Notes under the pieces: generated by a model
Database searches by the model: none
What the model was told of the DNA's origin: nothing
The model's input: the letters and a program-made list of their open reading frames with translations, nothing else
NCBI RefSeq assembly: GCF_000196175.1
Contig: NC_005363.1
Coordinates: 3,534,001-3,598,000 of the forward strand
DNA from: Bdellovibrio bacteriovorus HD100
Lineage (GTDB): Bacteria > Bdellovibrionota > Bdellovibrionia > Bdellovibrionales > Bdellovibrionaceae
DNA: 64,000 bases
Direction of reading: 5' to 3'
Shown here: piece after piece, positions 34,620-43,957 of the stretch
How positions within the stretch are numbered: the first letter of the stretch is position 1
Layout: every line of letters begins with the position of its first letter
Made by a program: the position numbers and the translations under genes

Positions 34620-35669
34620 ATGAAAAATCTAAAAATGATCAGCTTGGTAACAGCCATTGCAGGGGCATTAACTGTGCATACCAATCTTTCCCATGCGCAG
34701 GACATGTCTAATGGTGCTGCCAATTTCTATAAGAGCGATAAAGTGACTGTTAAAAAAGTAACTTTTAACAGTCAGTACAACATCAAAGTTGCAGGAAACC
34801 TCTTTATCCCTAAGGAAGTCAGCAAAGACAGCAAGATCCCAGCAATCATCGTCGGGCACCCGATGGGAGCTGTTAAAGAACAAAGTTCAAACCTGTACGC
34901 GACAAAGCTGGCCGAACAAGGTTTTGTAACTCTTGCTATTGATTTGCCATTTTGGGGAGAAAGTGAAGGTAAGCCTCGCAACACGGTCGGACCGGACATT
35001 TATGCCGAAGCTTTCAGTGCCGCCGTGGATTATCTTGGAAGCCAAAACTTCGTAGATAAAAATCGAATCGGCGTCCTCGGCATTTGTGGTAGTGGCAGTT
35101 TTGCCATCAGTGCAGCAAAGATCGATCCACGAATGAAGGCAATTGCCACAGTGAGCATGTATGACATGGGCGCCGCAAGCCGAAACGGTCTGAAGAAAGG
35201 CTTGTCCTTGGAACAACGAAAGGAACTCATCAAAGCAGCTGTCGAACAACGGGAAATCGAATTTGCTGGCGGAAAAACAAAATACACCGGTGGAACTGTT
35301 CATAAAGTCTCAGAAAGCTCCACCGCCATTGAGCGTGAATTCTACGACTTCTATCGCACTCCTCGTGGCGAGTTTACACCGAAAAATTCCTCTCGAGATC
35401 TGACGACCCATCCAACACTCTCCAGCAACACGAAGTTCATGAACTTCTATCCTTTCAATGACATCGAAACCATTTCTCCTCGTCCCATGATGTTCGTCAC
35501 TGGCAAAAACGCCCACTCCAGAGAGTTTAGCGAGGATGCTTACAAGCGTGCCGCAGAACCAAAGGAACTGGTGATTATCCCTGGGGCCGGACACGTGGAT
35601 CTATACGACAGAGTCGGATTGATTCCGTTTGAAAAAATCGCACTGTTTTTCAAAACGAATCTAAAGTAA
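34620..35669 (+). CDS. Secreted alpha/beta hydrolase (YcjY-like)
   Basis: 349 residues with a signal peptide (MKNLKMISLVTAIAGALTVHTNLSHAQ). Alpha/beta hydrolase features: IIVGHPMGAVKEQ (oxyanion region), GVLGICGSGSFAISAA (nucleophile elbow; Cys or Ser), a late aspartate and the histidine in IIPGAGHVDLYD. It resembles YcjY/dienelactone-hydrolase-type proteins. First gene of an operon with MFS and cyclophilin-like genes, divergent from LysR. Confidence 0.85.
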   Translation: MKNLKMISLVTAIAGALTVHTNLSHAQDMSNGAANFYKSDKVTVKKVTFNSQYNIKVAGNLFIPKEVSKDSKIPAIIVGHPMGAVKEQSSNLYATKLAEQGFVTLAIDLPFWGESEGKPRNTVGPDIYAEAFSAAVDYLGSQNFVDKNRIGVLGICGSGSFAISAAKIDPRMKAIATVSMYDMGAASRNGLKKGLSLEQRKELIKAAVEQREIEFAGGKTKYTGGTVHKVSESSTAIEREFYDFYRTPRGEFTPKNSSRDLTTHPTLSSNTKFMNFYPFNDIETISPRPMMFVTGKNAHSREFSEDAYKRAAEPKELVIIPGAGHVDLYDRVGLIPFEKIALFFKTNLK

Positions 35670-35678
35670 GAGGTAAAA

Positions 35679-36872
35679 ATGAAAGCCGCTTCTTCATGGA
35701 GCGGCATCTGGGCCCTGACGCTTGGAGTGTCAGGGCTTATGATCGCCGAATTCCTTCCAGCAGGTCTTTTGACATCTTTGGCAAGCGACTTAAGAATTTC
35801 TGAAGGGGCCGCCGGACAAGCTGTCACCGCAACGTCGATCTTTGCCGTTATCGCAAGTTTATTGGTTGCCTACTTGACCCGCAAATACAATCGCCGAACC
35901 GTTCTGCTATGGCTATCGAGCTGCATGGCTATTTCCAGTCTGGTCGTGGCCGCCGCACCAAATCTGCCGGTACTTCTTGCCGGGAGAGCCTTTTTGGGAA
36001 TCGCTCTAGGAGGATTCTGGTCTATGTCCACCGCCATCGCTATTCGACTTGTCCCTGCTGAGTCCGTTCCCAAAGCCCTTTCCATTATATTTGGCGGAGC
36101 CTCTTTTGCCGCCCTGCTTGCCGCGCCCCTAGGAAGCTTTCTTGGAGATTTCATCGGCTGGAGGAACGTTTTTACTTTAGCCGCCCTTATGGGGGCTGTC
36201 GCATTTATTTGGCAATACGTGGCTTTGCCATCCCTATCACCGACAGGCGAAGTCAAACTGCGCACCACTTGGGATGTTTTAAAAATCCCCAATATGCTTG
36301 TGGGTCTAGTTGCTATCAATCTTGCCTTCGGTGGCCGCTTTGCTTCACTGACTTACATGAAACCCTTCCTGGAACAAATCACCATGCTAAAGTCATCAGG
36401 GGTTTCTTTGTCGTTTCTGATCTTTGATTTGGCTTTCTTTTTAGGAACCCTTATCGCCGGTCGGCTTATTACAAGAAGCCTTCGCTATGGTCTGACTTTC
36501 GCGCCACTCGTTCTTGCAGCTTCATCGTTGGGGCTTATTGCATTCGGGTCCCAAGTCGTACCGACCGTTCTGCTTCTTATCATTTTCGGTGCCGCCTTCG
36601 CACCCATTCCTGTAGCATGGTCCACATGGACTGCTAACACCGCACCAGAAAGCACAGAAACTGCCGGTGGTCTTTATGTCGCATCTGTTCAGCTGTCAGC
36701 CGCGGTTGGCGCCATGCTTGGCGGTGTCGCATTTGACAGTATCGGATCCAAAGGAGTTTTTTGGATGAGCGGTCTTTCTTGGGGGCTATCTGCCTTGGTG
36801 GTTTTTCTTTTTATTGGTAGCGCCCTGGAGCAAATAAGAGGCGCAAAGGGGGAGCAATGGCAAGGTCATTGA
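35679..36872 (+). CDS. MFS transporter (AraJ/YdhP-like)
   Basis: 397 residues, twelve hydrophobic segments. The start WALTLGVSGLMIAEFLPAGLLTSLASDLRISEGAAGQAVTA and LTRKYNRRTVLLW after segment 2 are typical of the drug-efflux DHA1/AraJ branch. Nine bases follow the hydrolase stop, and the 3' end overlaps the next gene by 16. Possibly exports a product or inhibitor linked to the hydrolase. Confidence 0.9.
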   Translation: MKAASSWSGIWALTLGVSGLMIAEFLPAGLLTSLASDLRISEGAAGQAVTATSIFAVIASLLVAYLTRKYNRRTVLLWLSSCMAISSLVVAAAPNLPVLLAGRAFLGIALGGFWSMSTAIAIRLVPAESVPKALSIIFGGASFAALLAAPLGSFLGDFIGWRNVFTLAALMGAVAFIWQYVALPSLSPTGEVKLRTTWDVLKIPNMLVGLVAINLAFGGRFASLTYMKPFLEQITMLKSSGVSLSFLIFDLAFFLGTLIAGRLITRSLRYGLTFAPLVLAASSLGLIAFGSQVVPTVLLLIIFGAAFAPIPVAWSTWTANTAPESTETAGGLYVASVQLSAAVGAMLGGVAFDSIGSKGVFWMSGLSWGLSALVVFLFIGSALEQIRGAKGEQWQGH

Positions 36873-37267
36873 TTTTCGTTATCGTCGTTATTCTTACCGG
36901 AAGCATAGCAAAGGCAGAAAGTATGAAAAGAATCCGATTCACTATTGGAAAGAACAGTGCCATCGCAGTTCTTTATAACACTCAGGCTGCGAGGGAATTC
37001 GCAGCGCAGTTACCACTGACTTTGACATTTAAGGATTTCGCATCAAAAGAAAAGATCGCATATCCGCCGCGAAAGCTATCCGGCAAGAGCAAGCAGAACT
37101 CGGAAGGTGACTTTGCCTACTACGCCCCTTGGGGAAATATTGCCGTTTTCTATAAAGAAGAAGCTTCCGCAACTGCCGACTTGCTTATTCTAGGACAGTT
37201 TGAATCCGGAAAACAGTTCTTCCATGTGGGTGGATCTTTTGAAGTGAAGATAGAGGCTTTAGAATAA
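36857..37267 (+). CDS. Secreted cyclophilin-like fold protein
   Basis: 136 residues. Signal peptide (ARSLIFVIVVILTGSIAKAE). The mature part reads IRFTIGKNSAIAVLYNTQAAREFAAQLPLTLTFKDFASKEKIAYPPRKL, then GDFAYYAPWGNIAVFYKE and LLILGQF, the cyclophilin-like beta-barrel family often encoded near oxidoreductases and flavodoxins. GGGGGAG precedes the start, which lies inside the MFS gene end. Last gene of the operon. Confidence 0.85.
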   Translation: MARSLIFVIVVILTGSIAKAESMKRIRFTIGKNSAIAVLYNTQAAREFAAQLPLTLTFKDFASKEKIAYPPRKLSGKSKQNSEGDFAYYAPWGNIAVFYKEEASATADLLILGQFESGKQFFHVGGSFEVKIEALE

Positions 37268-37412
37268 GAGGTTTCCAAAACCCACAATGTTGCTTCCAAG
37301 GTATAGGCGGGGATTTCCCGTTATTGTGGTCGGCGAGGCGTTGTTTTGGATCTGCGGTGATGCCGATATAGAACTTTGGATGATTTATGCTTTTAATTGA
37401 ATAGACGTACAT
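37268..37412 (-). pseudogene. Truncated GIY-YIG nuclease-domain gene
   Basis: The minus-strand frame opens MYVYSIKSINHPKFYIGITADPKQRLADHNNGKSP, a good GIY-YIG start with GI (usually GY) and the catalytic arginine in KQR. After about 40 residues the similarity ends. The frame then runs antisense into the cyclophilin-like gene, so the family's C-terminal part, including the metal-binding glutamate region, is missing. Probably the remnant of a URI-like small nuclease. It sits beside the inverted-repeat element and the island edge. Confidence 0.7.
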
Positions 37413-37473
37413 GCTCGCTGTCGCTTGCATGTTTTGTGCTTACGTCAGGTCCATTAAAATTTGGAGAGACGGT

Positions 37474-37594
37474 CCGCCTACGCTAAAGCTTCGGCGTGAC
37501 ATCCTTCGCGTGCGTTCCACGATTCTACACTGCTAACTTAAAAGCCATAGGCCCGCCAAGCCGTAGCCCGGAGGGCGAAGGATGGTGGAGGCGG
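37474..37594. repeat. Nested inverted-repeat element next to the GIY-YIG remnant
   Basis: CCGCCT at 37474-37479 pairs with AGGCGG at 37589-37594; inside it CATCCTTCGC (37500-37509) pairs with GCGAAGGATG (37575-37584). A further imperfect hairpin is centred on TAAAGC. The structure is noncoding. It overlaps the 12-base repeat shared with the tmRNA 3' end. Repeats of this kind next to small GIY-YIG genes are likely mobile or structural elements; this is inference. Confidence 0.65.
37583..37594. repeat. 12-base direct repeat, possible far attachment site
   Basis: TGGTGGAGGCGG is identical, in the same orientation, to the 3' terminus of ssrA including CCA (47278-47289, read on the minus strand). 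Bases to its right are AT-rich like the island; bases to its left are like the host. Confidence 0.5.
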
Positions 37595-37790
37595 TGAAGC
37601 TCATCTAACTTATTGATTTTACTTACACCGTCTCCGTGATTAACTACAAAGTACTACATTGTTCATTAAAAGGTAATCCTAAGTTAAGATGTTTTATGTG
37701 GTAATAAAATTCTTAACCGAGAGAGTCCTTGACTCAATTCTTCCACAGGAATGGTCTAGTCCTGTAAACGCTTTTCTAAACTAGTCCAGC

Positions 37791-38780
37791 TTAGCTCTCT
37801 TCATATATTTTCTTTTTAAAAATACCATTAAGTAATTGAAAGTATTTTTTGGCCTCCTTACCGAATTGCGAAGGCATTGACTGAAAATAATGATCGTAAA
37901 GTTCAAAGTCAGCTTTTGATAGCTTTTGGCCAGCCATCACTCTCAAAAAAACGTCTCGTCTCTGATCAAATGAAATGGCTTTGAAATCAATTGCTAGAGT
38001 TATTTTTTGAATTGATTTATCTAGATGCTCCCAGACATCTTGGAGTAATTCAGAGTTAGTTCCCTCGATAAACCAACCAAAAATATCCTGTGACTCTTTT
38101 TCGGTTTCATCCATACCTTCACTTAAATTTTGCATTTTTCTTTGTGGATTAAACAGGTTCATTACAATCACATTGCCTTTGTGGCTTTTTTTGATCTTGG
38201 GAGAGCAGTTATTCATCAATATTCGAAGTTGATCAAAATTACCGTGTACCAGTGCACTTCGAATTTCGGCAGTCACACCTAAATTTAAGTTGAAACACCT
38301 TTTTGTTTTCATTTGAAAATCATCAATTATTGGACCTAAATCTCGGTATACAGTCATTTTTGATCGCTTCTGCTTGCTGTTCCTACGACCAATTGGCTCC
38401 TTAATCTCGACATCATACCTTGCTGCCAAGAGCTTCACTTTAAGCTCCCAGACAGCTGCTAAACCAGCAATTACAGTATACGCCCACATTCTATCGCCAA
38501 AGATTGGCTCGATAACTTCACTTATTGTTCTTTCTTTTGGAATTTTTCCGAAAGCACGACATGCCACCTTATCAACAGCTGAACTTAGAAAAACTTCATC
38601 TTCTTTGCTTTTCACTCTTAAAATCTTTTTCAGCTCATCGGATAGGATAATCCGAAATTCATCTTCAGGGCTCAAAACAGCTGAGAGATCAATACTTTCA
38701 TGATCTAGAATCAGGCGTATAGCTTTTAACTTACGCTTTGCAAGTTCAATTTTACTATTCAAATAAAACAGTATTTTCAT
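37791..38780 (-). CDS. HEPN-motif protein of the restriction-modification operon
   Basis: 329 residues, not recognised as a named family. A predicted mostly helical protein. Residues 171-185 read AEIRSALVHGNFDQL, matching the R-x4-H active-site motif (R174, H179) of HEPN-domain RNases, which often cut RNA in toxin-antitoxin and anti-phage systems. A basic patch (GRRNSKQKRSK) lies at 131-141. Its start lies 26 bases inside the peptidase gene, so translation is probably coupled. Last gene of the operon. The HEPN call rests on one motif and helical context. Confidence 0.6.
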   Translation of the reverse strand: MKILFYLNSKIELAKRKLKAIRLILDHESIDLSAVLSPEDEFRIILSDELKKILRVKSKEDEVFLSSAVDKVACRAFGKIPKERTISEVIEPIFGDRMWAYTVIAGLAAVWELKVKLLAARYDVEIKEPIGRRNSKQKRSKMTVYRDLGPIIDDFQMKTKRCFNLNLGVTAEIRSALVHGNFDQLRILMNNCSPKIKKSHKGNVIVMNLFNPQRKMQNLSEGMDETEKESQDIFGWFIEGTNSELLQDVWEHLDKSIQKITLAIDFKAISFDQRRDVFLRVMAGQKLSKADFELYDHYFQSMPSQFGKEAKKYFQLLNGIFKKKIYEES

Positions 38781-39462
38781 CTAATTTCTTTTTAAGGAGC
38801 TTATAATTGGGACATAAGGCCTTTAATGTGTCCTGGAAATCTTCATTGTGATCGAAGTGGACAAGGTGTGTTAGCTCGTGAAGAATCACATACTCAATAC
38901 ATTCTATATTTGCGCTTATTAGTTTAGAATTTAGGGTGATCAATCCACTTGCGGTGCATGATCCCCATCTGTTCTTCATTGGGTGTATTCTATATTTTGG
39001 TTTAACTGTTGTGTCAGTTATAGCCACAAATCTCTCTAGACACTTAGTCCAAATACTTTGAATTGCCTTCTCTAGCTGCTGATCTAACCATTCAGCCATA
39101 AATTGTGCGGCATATTGCTCGTCTTTCACGGTCAAGACCACCCTATTGTGCGCGAGCACAATGCCTTCAGGATCTCCAAACTCTACTTTAAGAAAATATT
39201 GTCGACCAAAAATATATACAGACTCACCAGACACAAACTTTCGAGATGGCTGTATTAGAAAATTTGCTTTCTTTTCTGCGATCTTTTCTAATATCCATGT
39301 TTTCTTTCCTCGAATAACATCTTCGATCTTAGAAATGGGAATGTATTCTGGCGCTGTCACTATGAGTGAACCTGAATGGTCAATTTCCAGACCAAGTGTC
39401 TTTCGTTTGGAATTTTTCAATTGATAGATAATTTCCTTATTATCCAACTCAATTCTATTCAT
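38755..39462 (-). CDS. YgjP-like (DUF45) zinc metallopeptidase
   Basis: 235 residues. The zinc motif HELTHLVHFDH lies in VILHELTHLVHFDHNEDF, preceded by RIHPMKNRWGSC, the marker pair of the YgjP/DUF45 branch related to SprT and M48 peptidases. Genes of this family often accompany Type I restriction systems. Its start shares one base with the hsdR stop and its end overlaps the next gene by 26 bases. Divergent in sequence from the other YgjP copy at 52.5 kb. Confidence 0.9.
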   Translation of the reverse strand: MNRIELDNKEIIYQLKNSKRKTLGLEIDHSGSLIVTAPEYIPISKIEDVIRGKKTWILEKIAEKKANFLIQPSRKFVSGESVYIFGRQYFLKVEFGDPEGIVLAHNRVVLTVKDEQYAAQFMAEWLDQQLEKAIQSIWTKCLERFVAITDTTVKPKYRIHPMKNRWGSCTASGLITLNSKLISANIECIEYVILHELTHLVHFDHNEDFQDTLKALCPNYKLLKKKLDENTVLFE

Positions 39463-42400
39463 TATCTATAGTCCAATCTCTTAGCGATCAATAATACGTT
39501 ATCCGTAACTTCTCGCATTTCTTCATCCGAAAATCGGACTGCAAAATTATCTTCTAGGTAGTAAAACACCTCTACCTCGATAGAGCCAATTATTTTCTTT
39601 TCAATATCTGTTCCAAGATGCCAGTCTTTAACTGCATGTTTCTTTACTATCTCATCTATCTTGAGAGCTAAATTCGTAATCTGGTCTGGCTCGAGCTTGG
39701 GAATCTTATTTTTTATTGTCTCTACAACTCGGTAATATGCCTTGGTAGTTTGTTGCCCAGACACTTCTGCAGGAACGTCTGAATCTAGATCTATTGTTAA
39801 TCTTGAAGCAACGTCTTCCATCATTGACAAATAATCAGCCTCTGAAATTCTACGGTCGATATACTTGAGATAGGTCTCTTCAATTACTTGAGAAAGATTT
39901 TTATAAAAAATTGGATCTTCATCAAACCTTTCAGAAATGTGACTAGAAGCCATACCTTTAATGATATCAGCCCTTGCTCCTTTTGATTTAGCTTTGGTTT
40001 CTTCCTCAAATTTCTCTTTATTGAAAATATCAAATCTTTCGACGATAAGCTTCGGTGGATCAGCCTTCAAGTTAACATCAACCAGCCGTCTTATATCGGC
40101 AATGTAATCCTCATAATTAATGCCGTCTGGGTATCTCTCTTTTATGACTGTTCTAAGATTTGCATAGAATTTATATTTTCGAGCATACTCATTCTTCTTC
40201 TGTTCAGGGGTTTCGTAAGTCCACTTTGCATATCCAAGAGCAAGCTTATAAACATTATGGAAATGACGAAACTTTTCGTAGAAGTCTTTGCGACGATTTT
40301 CATCTGCTAAATATCGTCCTATCTCCTCGTCATCTGTCATATTAGAAATTGAAGAAAAATGCTCATTTAAAGATTTGATTGCGGGATCAAGCTTTTTAAC
40401 TTCTTCAGATTTATCAAATAGAGTGTCCTTGATATCCTCTAGGTCAATGTCATTGCCTTCCATTTTTCTATAGAAATCTATGGCCTGGGTCATGTCGTCA
40501 AAGATGCCCCGATAATCAATTACTAGGCCTTCGGACTTTCTTGGATATAGTCGATTAACCCTTGCAATAGCCTGCAGTACATTGTGCTCTTTTAGTTTTT
40601 TATCGATATAAAGGACAGCATTTCTCGGGGCATCAAAGCCTGTAAGTAGTTTATCGACAACAATCAAAATTTCAGGCACATCGTCTTTCTTAAAATTATC
40701 GATAATGGTGTCTTGGTACTTCTTGGCACTACCATATCTTTTCATGCACTCATCCCAGAACTTTACAACCTCGGGCCTATCGTCATCTTCGATTGACTTA
40801 GAACCCTCCCTCATTTCAGGCGGTGAAATTACCAATGATGTTCTGATTCCAAATTCATCGAGATATCTCTTATAGGCTAGGGCTTCGCCTTTAGTATTGG
40901 TTGCAAGCTGACCTTTCATGAAGTCTTTCGTTGGCTCCCCCTCCTGACGAAAGTTCTCTCGGTAATGATTTTTAATATCAAGAGCAATCGCCCGTATTCG
41001 ATCGTCGGCCTTTAGAATTTCCTCTTCCATGCTAAAGCGCTTCTTTAAAGCTGCTTTTTGCTCCTCATTTAGGTCCTTAGTCACTCTATCGAACCATCGG
41101 TCCAACTGATCTTTGTTACCATTAAGTTCCCCCATCCGCCCTTCATAAACAATTGGGCAAACCGCACCATCCTCGAGCGCATTCTCCATGGTGTATTTGT
41201 GTATAAACTCACCAAATTGTACCTCGGTAGACTTAGCTACTGCCTCGTCCTTTTTTACTTTCCGAATGGGGGTGCCAGTGAAGGCAATAAATGCTGCTTT
41301 TTTAAATGTATTTTTCATCAGAGCATGAGTCTCTCCAAATTGAGATCGATGCCCCTCATCAACAAGTACAAATACATTTTCTGATTCATCAGTAACTTTA
41401 TGAGATTTTGCTACTGATTCAAACTTATCAATGATTGTAGTTAAAACACTATATCCTCTCGACTGGATTAACTCTGATAGATGTTCGCCAGACTTCGCCT
41501 GAACAGGAGCCTTTCCGCATTTCTCAAAAGTCTCTGTAATTTGTTCGTCAAGATCAACTCGATCTGTTACCACAATAATCTTTGCGTTCTTGCTTTTAAA
41601 TTCAACTGCATCCGCCAAAGACTTCGCCAGCATTACCATGGTATACGACTTGCCCGAGCCCGTTGTATGCCATATTACACCACCATCTCTTGCCCCATCT
41701 TCTTTAATGGTCTGGACTCTTTTTAAACTCTCTTTAACTGCAAAATATTGCTGGTGTCTTGGAGCAATTTTTGTGTCGTTTTCAAAAATAATAAAGTTTT
41801 GAATAATGTCAAGAAGGCGATCAGGCCGAAAGACGAAGTGAATACATTGATCCTGTATTGTTACTTCGCGAGACCCGCTATCCCAAATGACCTCCATTGC
41901 CCTTCTATCTGAGTATGCTCTAAATTCAAAAATCTTATCTTTAACTTTACTATCAATCTCCTGATTCACTAATTTTTTTAAAAGACTTTCTTTTGAGTCG
42001 TATTTGGATTCTTTCCAAATGGCCCAGAACTCTTCAGACGTTCCAATAGTGCCATATTTGGCACCCGTGCTCCCAGCGACTGAGCCGAGAATTTGCTGAA
42101 ACAAATAGAACTTTGTGATTCCAGTTCTGTTTTGATTTCTTAGTTGTTGTTCGATTCCTTTTTTTACCGCATCTGGCAACCCTGGCTTCTTACATTCGAT
42201 TGCAGCCAGAGGTAGTCCATTTATGAGGATCACAATGTCGGGAATATAATGTTGTTTTCGTCCATTTCTTTGAACAGAAAACTCTTCGGTGACTTGTAAA
42301 ATATTATTTTCGATATTTATGAAGTCAAAGAAATGCAAATGAGCACTCTTTTTGATCCCATTAAATAGAAAGCTCAAACCCTTTCCATTTAGAAGATGGT

Positions 42401-42689
42401 AGAAAAGATTTTTGTTATCAGTTCGCAGGTTAGTATTTGACCAATCAGTGAGTTCTTTAATTGCCTCATCGACTAGATTTTCAGGGATCGGAAGACGCTT
42501 ACCCTCATGCTCGAATGAGTTAATCCGCAAAAGCGCTTTCTTTAGCGTCGTCTTTAATAGTACAGTATCAGTATCACCACGCTCTAAAATGCAATCATTA
42601 GGAGTAAGATATTCATACCCTGAGTTGATCAGTAGTTTTACAGCTGGTATTTGTGAAGCTATTCGTTCCTTGAATAGTACTGAATCCAT
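39462..42689 (-). CDS. hsdR: Type I restriction enzyme HsdR subunit
   Basis: 1075 residues, the normal length. N-terminal PD-(D/E)xK nuclease: IPDIVILINGLPLAAIECKKPG. Motor: HTTGSGKSYTMVMLAKSL (Walker A), VLVDEGHRSQFG (DEGH box), FIAFTGTP, then LLTGFDAPRNAVLYID and ARVNRLYPRK. The C-terminal 250 residues are helical, for contact with the methylase core. Translocates DNA and cuts unmodified sites at a distance. Starts 14 bases after hsdS. Confidence 0.97.
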   Translation of the reverse strand: MDSVLFKERIASQIPAVKLLINSGYEYLTPNDCILERGDTDTVLLKTTLKKALLRINSFEHEGKRLPIPENLVDEAIKELTDWSNTNLRTDNKNLFYHLLNGKGLSFLFNGIKKSAHLHFFDFINIENNILQVTEEFSVQRNGRKQHYIPDIVILINGLPLAAIECKKPGLPDAVKKGIEQQLRNQNRTGITKFYLFQQILGSVAGSTGAKYGTIGTSEEFWAIWKESKYDSKESLLKKLVNQEIDSKVKDKIFEFRAYSDRRAMEVIWDSGSREVTIQDQCIHFVFRPDRLLDIIQNFIIFENDTKIAPRHQQYFAVKESLKRVQTIKEDGARDGGVIWHTTGSGKSYTMVMLAKSLADAVEFKSKNAKIIVVTDRVDLDEQITETFEKCGKAPVQAKSGEHLSELIQSRGYSVLTTIIDKFESVAKSHKVTDESENVFVLVDEGHRSQFGETHALMKNTFKKAAFIAFTGTPIRKVKKDEAVAKSTEVQFGEFIHKYTMENALEDGAVCPIVYEGRMGELNGNKDQLDRWFDRVTKDLNEEQKAALKKRFSMEEEILKADDRIRAIALDIKNHYRENFRQEGEPTKDFMKGQLATNTKGEALAYKRYLDEFGIRTSLVISPPEMREGSKSIEDDDRPEVVKFWDECMKRYGSAKKYQDTIIDNFKKDDVPEILIVVDKLLTGFDAPRNAVLYIDKKLKEHNVLQAIARVNRLYPRKSEGLVIDYRGIFDDMTQAIDFYRKMEGNDIDLEDIKDTLFDKSEEVKKLDPAIKSLNEHFSSISNMTDDEEIGRYLADENRRKDFYEKFRHFHNVYKLALGYAKWTYETPEQKKNEYARKYKFYANLRTVIKERYPDGINYEDYIADIRRLVDVNLKADPPKLIVERFDIFNKEKFEEETKAKSKGARADIIKGMASSHISERFDEDPIFYKNLSQVIEETYLKYIDRRISEADYLSMMEDVASRLTIDLDSDVPAEVSGQQTTKAYYRVVETIKNKIPKLEPDQITNLALKIDEIVKKHAVKDWHLGTDIEKKIIGSIEVEVFYYLEDNFAVRFSDEEMREVTDNVLLIAKRLDYR

Positions 42690-42703
42690 TTCTTACTCCA
42701 TGT

Positions 42704-43957
42704 TTATACTTTTACTCGAACTCTTCCAGTGAGAAGGTCTTGCATGAGGGCTTTTTTTAGACTCTGATATTTCGCCAATAAGACCTTTGTATTTTCTACT
42801 TTCAATTCCACTGAATCTAAAGCTTTAACTATAGACGACTGTTCAGCTAATGGTGGCACCTTGATAAGAAATTTTTCAACGTCATTCAAATTAAGCCCAG
42901 GCTGTGCAGAACCTTTGATATACTTTTGGATTTGCTTTAGGCCTGTGCCCTCTTGTAGGTAATAGTACAAGTACTTACCCAAAATCTTTTTTTCATCACA
43001 AGAAACCCTTGCAGTTGTCTGGGTAATATTTGCGCCGTTAAATCGCATTGGTACTACGTTCACTGCCCCAACTCCCGCACCTGCTATACAAATAACAACA
43101 TCACCAACATTCAATCTTGCCCGTTCAAATTTTTTTTCAATTTCAACAGAAACCTTAAAAACTTCGCCTGCTTCTGCCCAACCGCTTATATAGTCCTGAC
43201 CTCTGACAAGCAAAACACCTCTTTCATCGTATGAGCCTGGTTGTACAATTCCATAAGTAATTTTTCGACCCTTTAGAACTAAATCTGATAATACTTCGAT
43301 CGACCACGATTTTGGAACTGGACCCACTGCGCTTTCAATAGTTGTTGAATGACCAATCCCTTTTGATAAAAGATCTTGCATCATCCCTTTTTTAAGATTT
43401 TGGAGTTTTTCGATTTCAATTTCGGTCAGCTCAATGACTTTATCTACTGATGTGAGAAATTCTGCAATTTTCTTTTGCTCATCAATCTTTGGTGTATAGA
43501 CTTGAACCAGCTTCAAATCTTTCAAGTTTATAACTTGCTGAGCAGAACCTAAACTTCCACGCAAAATTTCTCCCTGCCCGAAATCAGACTCTAAAAAATA
43601 TTTCACATATGTATTTAAATATTTTGGAGCAAGGCGGATCAGAGCGGTTTGTCTTGCAATGTTCGCTCCTCTTAATGACCTCGGAACGACTGCAACTGTC
43701 CCAGGGTAACCAACTAAAGCGACTAATAGCTCACCACCATTCAAAACTGTTCTCTTATAGGACTCGGAGATATCTTTAGATATGGTCCTTAATTTATTTT
43801 CTTCGATTTTTCCTTTTGGAAAATCTCCCCCTCTAATAAATTTAACGCCATTTGGTGCTTCATCCCCAGGTTGAACCACTCCATAGGTAATATTAAAATT
43901 ATCTTCTAACAACTCATCTAAGATGTGTTTATCCCAATCAGCAGGAAAACTACTCAT
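42704..43957 (-). CDS. hsdS: Type I restriction specificity subunit HsdS
   Basis: 417 residues with two target recognition domains separated by conserved helical spacers. The first half ends PKIDEQKKIAEFLTSVDKVIELTEIEIEKLQNLKKGMMQDLL; the second repeats the layout (VPPLAEQSSIVKALDSVELKV to SLKKALMQDLL). Each domain opens with the related ITYGVVQPG / ITYGIVQPG text, so the two halves may be related in target. Recognises a bipartite DNA site. Overlaps hsdM by eight bases. Confidence 0.96.
   Translation of the reverse strand: MSSFPADWDKHILDELLEDNFNITYGVVQPGDEAPNGVKFIRGGDFPKGKIEENKLRTISKDISESYKRTVLNGGELLVALVGYPGTVAVVPRSLRGANIARQTALIRLAPKYLNTYVKYFLESDFGQGEILRGSLGSAQQVINLKDLKLVQVYTPKIDEQKKIAEFLTSVDKVIELTEIEIEKLQNLKKGMMQDLLSKGIGHSTTIESAVGPVPKSWSIEVLSDLVLKGRKITYGIVQPGSYDERGVLLVRGQDYISGWAEAGEVFKVSVEIEKKFERARLNVGDVVICIAGAGVGAVNVVPMRFNGANITQTTARVSCDEKKILGKYLYYYLQEGTGLKQIQKYIKGSAQPGLNLNDVEKFLIKVPPLAEQSSIVKALDSVELKVENTKVLLAKYQSLKKALMQDLLTGRVRVKV

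Noticed and set aside
37185-37267. C-terminal part of the GIY-YIG frame
   Set aside because: It is antisense to the cyclophilin-like gene and has no GIY-YIG similarity, so the gene is treated as truncated before this point.
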